NCBI RefSeq assembly: GCF_031157255.1
Contig: NZ_JAVIFX010000034.1
Location: forward strand, 1-64,000
Reading direction: 5' to 3'
DNA from: Bradyrhizobium sp. LHD-71
Lineage (GTDB): Bacteria > Pseudomonadota > Alphaproteobacteria > Rhizobiales > Xanthobacteraceae
Length of the DNA: 64,000 nt
Position numbers and translations under genes: made by a program
Notes under the pieces: generated by a model
What the model was told of the DNA's origin: nothing
The model's input: only the letters and a program-made list of their open reading frames with translations
Database searches by the model: none
Shown here: in pieces, positions 59,357 through 64,000 of the stretch
How the letters are laid out: every line of letters starts with the position of its first letter
Position numbering within the stretch: position 1 is the first letter of the stretch

Positions 59357-60625
59357 CTACGGGTCGCTCAAATAGGCGAGCGCGGTCAATGCATGCACCT
59401 GGGCGACGGCAACGAGTTCATCCACCAGAATGTGCTCGTCCGGTCCGCCCATCCCGAACGGCGTGCAGCCAAAGACGACGCTGGGCACATCGAACATGCG
59501 ATAGAGTCGCGCATCAGACGCGCCGACGCGCATGTTGACGACGGGCGCGCGCGCGAGGATTTCGGTCGCGGCCGCCACCGTGTGGCGCACGATCTCGTGG
59601 TTCGGTGGCGTGAACCGTGGCGGATACTTCTCGATGACACGCCAGCTTATGCCGTCGATGGCATCGAGCTCGCGCCGCAGTGCCGTCTCCACCTCGTCCA
59701 GCGTAACCCCGACCGGGATACGGATATCGGCGGCCGCGCGCGCCTGGGATGGCACGAGATTCGGCGATACCCCGCCGGCGATGGTGCCGATGTTCACCGT
59801 CGCGCGTTGCAGCGTCTCCGCTTCCCCCGCGCCGGAAAGGGATTCCGACACCGGCTTTGCGGCCATGATCGCCGCCGTGACCTCAGGCGGCGCGTTGACG
59901 GCCAGCGCTTCCAGCCGCTTCAACCCATCGAGTGCGGCGCGTAGCCGATCGATGGCATTGATACCCTTGTGGACATGCGCACCATGCGCAGGCTGGCCCG
60001 TCGCCTCGATCTCGATCCAGCAAAGGCCCTTTTCACCGAACCGGACGACCAGCGGCGAGCCGACGTCACCGCTGACCATCGCGTCGCCCTTCGCGTGCGG
60101 CACGTTCTCCAAAAGCCAGCGTGTGCCGAGCGAGCCCATGTTCTCCTCGTCACCCGCAAGCGTGACGACGATCTCGCCGCGCCAGGCGTTGCGATGACGC
60201 GCCAGCACCTGTGCGGCAAGGATCGAGGCGGCAATGCCGCCTTTCATGTCCGACACGCCGCGTCCATAAAGCTTCCCGTCACGCAAGACTCCGCCAAGCG
60301 GTGGAACGGTCCAGCCGAGATCCTCGCCAAGGGGAAACGTATCGAGATGGCCGTTGAAGATCAGACGCCGACCGTCGCGCCCGCTGTCGATCCTCGCCAC
60401 CAGGCTGACGAGGCCGGGCGCCGGCTCGAACCGATCGATACGGACGCCGTCGATCTCAGCCAGAAGCGCTGCGGCAACTTCGGCGGCCCGCATCACCTCG
60501 CCGGGCGGATTGGGAGACGGCGCTGCGACGAGACGTTGCGTCATCGCAATCAGCGTATCGCGGCCGGCTGCGACCTGATCGGCAATCTGGCGCCGCGCGT
60601 CAAAATTTCGCTCAGCGTTGTGCAA
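59357..60625 (-). CDS. M20-family amidohydrolase (ArgE/DapE/CPG2-like)
   Basis: A 422-residue zinc peptidase-fold enzyme. 'FNGHLDTFPLG' carries the first metal His and bridging Asp, 'GRGVSDMKGG' the second Asp, and 'LAGDEENMGSLG' the catalytic Glu pair. The dimerisation domain lies about 200-310, and the last metal His is in 'GGPDEHILVDE'. No signal peptide. The family removes acyl or carbamoyl groups from amino acids, or cleaves dipeptide-like bonds. The start overlaps the permease stop by 14 bp, so it works on what the importer brings in. Confidence 0.92.
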   Translation of the reverse strand: MHNAERNFDARRQIADQVAAGRDTLIAMTQRLVAAPSPNPPGEVMRAAEVAAALLAEIDGVRIDRFEPAPGLVSLVARIDSGRDGRRLIFNGHLDTFPLGEDLGWTVPPLGGVLRDGKLYGRGVSDMKGGIAASILAAQVLARHRNAWRGEIVVTLAGDEENMGSLGTRWLLENVPHAKGDAMVSGDVGSPLVVRFGEKGLCWIEIEATGQPAHGAHVHKGINAIDRLRAALDGLKRLEALAVNAPPEVTAAIMAAKPVSESLSGAGEAETLQRATVNIGTIAGGVSPNLVPSQARAAADIRIPVGVTLDEVETALRRELDAIDGISWRVIEKYPPRFTPPNHEIVRHTVAAATEILARAPVVNMRVGASDARLYRMFDVPSVVFGCTPFGMGGPDEHILVDELVAVAQVHALTALAYLSDP

Positions 60626-61277
60626 GACGGTGTTCCCAGATGCGGATCGCCATCGACAACGGCCAACAGATGAAGAAGTAGACGACTGCGACGAAGGTGA
60701 AGATCTCGAGCGGCCGGAATGTCGAGGACGACAGCTCCATCCCGCGCCGCGTGATCTCGGTGACCGAGATCACCGCACCGAGCGACGAGAACTTGATCAG
60801 CTGCACGAAGTTCGAAGCGAGCGGCGGCAGCGTGAAGCGGATGGCCTGCGGCAGCACGATGCGGCGAAAGCTCTGGAACGGCGTCAGGCCGAGAACCTGC
60901 GCGGCCTCGCGGTGGCCCTTCGGCACGGCCTGGATGCCACTGCGGTAGACCTCCGACATGAAGGCGGCCATATAGACCGACAAGCCGATCAGGATCGCCG
61001 CGAGCGAGGAGATGCGGATATTGAAGACAATCGGCAGCACGTAATAGACCCAGAGCAACTGTACCAGGATCGGCGTGTTGCGGATCACTTCGCCGATCGT
61101 CAGTCCGATGGCCCTCGCGGCGAGATAGCGCGACATGTCGAGGGCCGCGAGCAGCAATCCGCCGATCATCGCGAAGACCAGAGCGGTCGCCGAAATGATC
61201 AGCGTCATCTGCAATCCCGACATCAGGAAATCGATGTTGTTCGGGATGATGTCCCATCGGAACTGATAGGTCGGCAT
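60612..61277 (-). CDS. amino acid ABC transporter permease (HisMQ type)
   Basis: A 221-residue membrane protein with about five hydrophobic segments, and the coupling-helix motif 'VYRSGIQAVPKGHREAAQVLGL' (in outline) that contacts the ATPase. 'RNTPILVQLLWVYYVLP' and 'QAIRFTLPPLASNFVQLIKFSSL' are standard for the polar amino acid family. It follows the binding-protein gene by 27 bp. Only one permease gene is present, so a homodimer is likely. Confidence 0.93.
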   Translation of the reverse strand: MPTYQFRWDIIPNNIDFLMSGLQMTLIISATALVFAMIGGLLLAALDMSRYLAARAIGLTIGEVIRNTPILVQLLWVYYVLPIVFNIRISSLAAILIGLSVYMAAFMSEVYRSGIQAVPKGHREAAQVLGLTPFQSFRRIVLPQAIRFTLPPLASNFVQLIKFSSLGAVISVTEITRRGMELSSSTFRPLEIFTFVAVVYFFICWPLSMAIRIWEHRLAQR

Positions 61278-61304
61278 CGCGCTGCTCCCGCCGGTCAGTC
61301 CGCG

Positions 61305-62135
61305 TTATGGGGCGACGATCGGGCCAAGCTTGTTCTTCTCGGCGTACTTCATCAGCCGTCCGTCGAGCTTGATCGTATCGATGAACAGGTTGATGTAGTT
61401 GAGCCAGATCTGATCGCCCTGCGGCACGACATAGGCGTAAGGCGTCACCGCCAGCTTTTCCTCCGGCACGATGGTCTCGGCCCAGTCGAACTCGTCAGTG
61501 ACTTTGATTGCTGTTGGATAGTCGGTGATGATCACGTCGACGCGCTGGGCGACCAGCTCGCCTTCGCGCGTGTTGGGCGGCGCGACCGACACCAGTTCGG
61601 CGTTCTTGAGATAGGACTTCATGAACGGCTCGATGTAGCTGCCGAGCGACACGGCGGCCTTGACGCCCTTCTTGTCGACATCGGCCCAGCTCTTGATCGG
61701 TCCACCCTTGCGGGCGACCGCATAGATGTTGGTCACCAGATAAGGCTTGGAGAACTCTACCGCCTGCGCCCGTTTCAACGAGGCGCCGACGCCGAACATG
61801 CCGATCTCGCATTTGTTGGCCTGGAGATCGGCGATAAACGTGCCAAAGCTCGACTCGACGATCTCCAGCTCGGCGCCGAGTTCCTTGGCAAGCTCCTTGG
61901 AAAGGTCGGCGTCGATGCCTTCGATCTGTCCGCTCTTCGGATTGCGGAACGAGATCGAGTAATAGAGCGGGTACTGGCACACGCGGAGCTTCTTCGATTT
62001 CGTGACCTCGAACAGACGCGACTGCAACGCCTGCGCGCAGGCCGGCGACGGCGCTGCGACAGCGGCTGCGAGCGCAGCGATGCACAGCACGGGCAAAAGG
62101 CGAAACGGCAAGCGTGTCAAAGCAAGGCTCGGCAT
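61305..62135 (-). CDS. amino acid ABC transporter substrate-binding protein
   Basis: A 276-residue SBP_bac_3 receptor with a Sec signal peptide (to about residue 35, PACAQA). 'GQIEGIDADLSKELAKELGAELEIVE' (in outline) and 'LQANKCEIGMFGVGASLKRAQAVEFSKPYL' hold the family's ligand-binding loops. The Arg that usually grips the amino-acid carboxylate is not in the common 'T..R' form, since 'GASLKRAQAVEFS' replaces 'GMTITPERAKVVDFS'. The ligand may therefore be modified. GAGGAGGAC precedes the ATG at 62135. Confidence 0.92.
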   Translation of the reverse strand: MPSLALTRLPFRLLPVLCIAALAAAVAAPSPACAQALQSRLFEVTKSKKLRVCQYPLYYSISFRNPKSGQIEGIDADLSKELAKELGAELEIVESSFGTFIADLQANKCEIGMFGVGASLKRAQAVEFSKPYLVTNIYAVARKGGPIKSWADVDKKGVKAAVSLGSYIEPFMKSYLKNAELVSVAPPNTREGELVAQRVDVIITDYPTAIKVTDEFDWAETIVPEEKLAVTPYAYVVPQGDQIWLNYINLFIDTIKLDGRLMKYAEKNKLGPIVAP

Positions 62136-62151
62136 GTTTGTCCTCCTCTGG

Positions 62152-62913
62152 TCATTCTGCGAACAGTGATAGGAAGCGTCGGGCCCGGTCGGTCTTCGGC
62201 GCAGTGAAGAAGGTCTCGGGCGGGGCCTCCTCGACGATCTCGCCATGATCCATGAAGACGACGCGCGTGCCGACCTGGCGCGCGAATCCCATCTCATGGG
62301 TGACGACAAGCATGGTCATGCCCTCGGCGGCGAGCTGGCGCATGACGAGCAACACCTCGCGCCGCAATTCCGGATCGAGCGCCGACGTCGCTTCATCGAA
62401 CAGCATCACCTGAGGTGACATCGCGAGCGCACGAGCGATCGCCACACGCTGCTGCTGGCCGCCCGAGAGGCGCATCGGATAGACGTCGCGCTTGTCGGCG
62501 AGGCCCACCTTGGCGAGCAGTTGTTCCGCCAGCGCGATCGCGGCGTCACGCCCCATCCGCTTCACGCGCAGCGGCGCCTCGATGAGGTTCTCCAGAACGC
62601 TCATGTGGGGCCACAGATTGAAGTGCTGGAAGACCATGCCGATGTCGGGCCGCACCGCTCGCGCCGCACGCCGCTCCGCCAAATCTGGCTTGGACGATGC
62701 GATCGTCGTGCCGCGCATGGTGACGCAGCCGGCGCTCGGCTGTTCGAGCAGTGCCAGGCAGCGCAGCAGGGTGGTCTTGCCCGAACCCGACGGCCCGATC
62801 ACGCAGACCATGTCCTTCTCCGCGACGGGCAGGCTGACCCGCCGCAGCACCTCGTTGGGGCCGTAGCTCTTGGAGACCTGGTCCGCAGCGATGATCGGCC
62901 CTGACGACGGCAC
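62152..62913 (-). CDS. amino acid ABC transporter ATP-binding protein (GlnQ/HisP type)
   Basis: A 253-residue ATPase with '[18 protein letters not shown]' (Walker A), '[17 protein letters not shown]' (Q-loop), '[16 protein letters not shown]', '[15 protein letters not shown]' (Walker B) and '[12 protein letters not shown]'. I choose the GTG at 62913, because CGGAG lies 8 nt upstream and the family homology starts just after it. A longer frame to 63063 overlaps the LysR gene and its promoter. It is the first gene of the importer operon. Confidence 0.9.
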   Translation of the reverse strand: MPSSGPIIAADQVSKSYGPNEVLRRVSLPVAEKDMVCVIGPSGSGKTTLLRCLALLEQPSAGCVTMRGTTIASSKPDLAERRAARAVRPDIGMVFQHFNLWPHMSVLENLIEAPLRVKRMGRDAAIALAEQLLAKVGLADKRDVYPMRLSGGQQQRVAIARALAMSPQVMLFDEATSALDPELRREVLLVMRQLAAEGMTMLVVTHEMGFARQVGTRVVFMDHGEIVEEAPPETFFTAPKTDRARRFLSLFAE

Positions 62914-62942
62914 CCGGAGCGCTCCGTGTAAGGCAGAACCAG

Positions 62943-63030
62943 AAAATTTGGTTATGCCAATAGCCAGCCAATAAATAGCTCTGAGCTGAATTACATTACG
63001 TACTTGCCAAAAACACAATAACCAAATTTT
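62943..63030. promoter_or_regulatory. 13-bp perfect inverted repeat between the importer operon and lysR
   Basis: AAAATTTGGTTAT (62943-62955) and ATAACCAAATTTT (63018-63030) are exact reverse complements, separated by 62 bp in the AT-rich divergent gap. The right arm ends 8 bp before the LysR start codon, the left arm 29 bp before the ATPase start. LysR regulators commonly bind such paired sites to control a divergent operon and themselves. Confidence 0.7.
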
Positions 63031-63038
63031 ATGCAGGC

Positions 63039-63947
63039 ATGGATATTCGGTTGCTCGAGGCATTCCGCGCCGTTGTGGAGTCGGGATCGGTGACCCATGC
63101 GGCTTCGGCCCTGGGCATCACCCAGCCCGCCGTTAGCGCGCAAATCGCCAGGCTCGAAGGCGAACTCGGCTTTTCCCTCTTCACGCGGACGGGCAACCGC
63201 CTCCGCCTGACATCCGAGGGCATCACGTTCCGCGCCGAAGTCGAGCGCACGCTCGATCGCATCGACGATCTAGGCCGTGCGGCAGAGCATATTCGACAGG
63301 GACAAGTCGGTTCTTTGACCGTGGCCTCGCATCCAATGGCAGGCGTGGCACTGCTGCCGCCGGTCATCGCCGCTTTCGTCCGGCAGCGACCGAATGTGCG
63401 GGTGCAGGTCTTCACGCGTAATTCGGATCTGGTCCGCGGCATGTTTCCGTCGCGCACGATCGACATCGGTATTGCCGAGTTGCCGATCGACCCGACCGGC
63501 CTCAACGTCACCCGCTATCGCATGGAATGCGTGGCTGTCCTGCCCAAGGACCACGCACTGTGCGCCCACGAAATCATCACGCCCGCGCTGATGTCCGGAC
63601 TGCCTTTCGTGGGCATGTCACGGGAGTGGGCGGCCTATCACCTCGTCAACAATGTGTTCGCGGAGGCTGCGACCCGCCTCAACGTGGTGGCGACGTCGGA
63701 ACTGTTCGCGACGATCTGCGGGCTGGTTGCCAATGGCGTCGGCGTCTCGATCGTCGATCCTGCCTCCGCGCAGCAGTTTCAGGCTGCAGGCCTCGCGATC
63801 CGGCCGTTTCGTCCGCTCGTCCCCTATGACATCGCTATCTTTCATTCGACCGATCAGGAGCTGTCACTGATCGGCCGCACCTTCCTGGATGCGTTCGATA
63901 TGCATCTGAAGCGTTTCAACGCGCCAGCCACGGAGACCGACCGATGA
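63039..63947 (+). CDS. LysR-family transcriptional regulator
   Basis: A 302-residue regulator. The helix-turn-helix reads '[29 protein letters not shown]' (in outline), followed by '[15 protein letters not shown]'. The effector domain includes '[26 protein letters not shown]' and '[13 protein letters not shown]'. It is divergent from the amino-acid importer operon and is the likely activator that senses the imported compound. Its TGA overlaps the next ATG as ATGA. Confidence 0.94.
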   Translation: MDIRLLEAFRAVVESGSVTHAASALGITQPAVSAQIARLEGELGFSLFTRTGNRLRLTSEGITFRAEVERTLDRIDDLGRAAEHIRQGQVGSLTVASHPMAGVALLPPVIAAFVRQRPNVRVQVFTRNSDLVRGMFPSRTIDIGIAELPIDPTGLNVTRYRMECVAVLPKDHALCAHEIITPALMSGLPFVGMSREWAAYHLVNNVFAEAATRLNVVATSELFATICGLVANGVGVSIVDPASAQQFQAAGLAIRPFRPLVPYDIAIFHSTDQELSLIGRTFLDAFDMHLKRFNAPATETDR

Positions 63948-64000
63948 TCCTCTCGCCGGACCTCACGGGACGCATCGCGGCCGATCCCGACCTGATGCGT
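63944..64000 (+). CDS. start of a gene cut by the window end
   Basis: An ATG at 63944 overlaps the LysR stop (ATGA) and opens a frame of at least 19 codons, [18 protein letters not shown] and onward, without a stop to position 64000. Translational coupling to the regulator suggests a real gene whose product may belong to the same pathway. Too little is visible to assign a family. Confidence 0.6.
   Translation, partial: MILSPDLTGRIAADPDLMR

Noticed and set aside
60618-62207. 529-codon open frame opposite the amino-acid importer genes
   Set aside because: The composition is dominated by Arg, Asp and Gln repeats, there is no ribosome binding site, and it crosses three clear genes on the other strand.
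63039-63063. long N-terminal extension of the amino-acid ABC ATPase (start at 63063)
   Set aside because: It would overlap the LysR gene and the inverted repeat and adds 50 residues with no ATPase similarity; a GTG at 62913 with a ribosome binding site fits better.

Overview
The window reads as chromosomal DNA of a high-GC alphaproteobacterium of the Bradyrhizobium/Rhodopseudomonas group. The signs are dense, GC-rich genes, several Bug-type solute receptors, REP-like palindromes carrying the cgtcattgcgag and gcttcgct motifs typical of that group, and a near-consensus Irr box (iron control element) before a siderophore receptor. I see no tRNA, rRNA, CRISPR array, insertion sequence or prophage. 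The family assignments come from reading the translated sequence; no database was searched.

Region by region. 1-16 kb holds catabolic and accessory genes: a peptide-type ABC binding protein, a D-2-hydroxyacid dehydrogenase, a Bug receptor, a small-molecule kinase, an NmrA-type reductase, a cyclase-family hydrolase, a single-chain biotin-dependent acyl-CoA carboxylase, a trypsin-like protease, an amidase, and a coupled cupin/SDR pair whose cupin matches the manganese hydroxynitrile lyase type. 15.5-18.6 kb has SelO and an ABC-F ATPase, convergent. 18.7-22.6 kb is an iron unit: a siderophore TonB receptor, a PepSY-TM protein and a small secreted protein. 22.7-26.9 kb is a tightly overlapping ABC exporter-like operon (LolD-like ATPase, double-FtsX permease, AttH-like lipocalin). 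27-32.3 kb carries a Bug receptor, a PQ-loop membrane protein, a Baeyer-Villiger-type monooxygenase, a metallo-beta-lactamase-fold hydrolase and a methyltransferase.

32.5-42.1 kb is a carboxylate or acyl-CoA catabolic region: a complete tripartite tricarboxylate transporter (receptor, TctB, TctA), an enoyl-CoA hydratase, another Bug receptor, two CoA-transferase-fold proteins (one with the alpha-methylacyl-CoA racemase residues), an IclR regulator and a secreted alpha/beta hydrolase. 42.2-44.7 kb pairs a Tat-exported binding protein with a DeoR regulator.

44.7-58.2 kb is the most striking locus. A 3,689-residue filamentous-haemagglutinin-type exoprotein lies downstream of three translationally coupled genes: a barrel-less STN plus TonB-C-like periplasmic protein, a FecI-type ECF sigma factor, and a FecR-type anti-sigma regulator. 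A 16-bp palindrome, TGACA-N6-TGTCA, with identical spacing lies about 94 bp before the first gene and about 112 bp before the exoprotein gene, so the two transcription units probably share control. The layout resembles the VreA/VreI/VreR (PUMA3) surface-signalling system of Pseudomonas aeruginosa, but with the secreted target directly downstream and no outer-membrane TpsB partner in view.

58.4-64 kb is an amino-acid-type ABC importer operon (ATPase, binding protein, permease) running into an M20 amidohydrolase and an arginase-fold protein that lacks one metal-ligand histidine. It is divergent from a LysR regulator, and the gap between them contains a perfect 13-bp inverted repeat. A further gene starts at 63944 and runs off the window.
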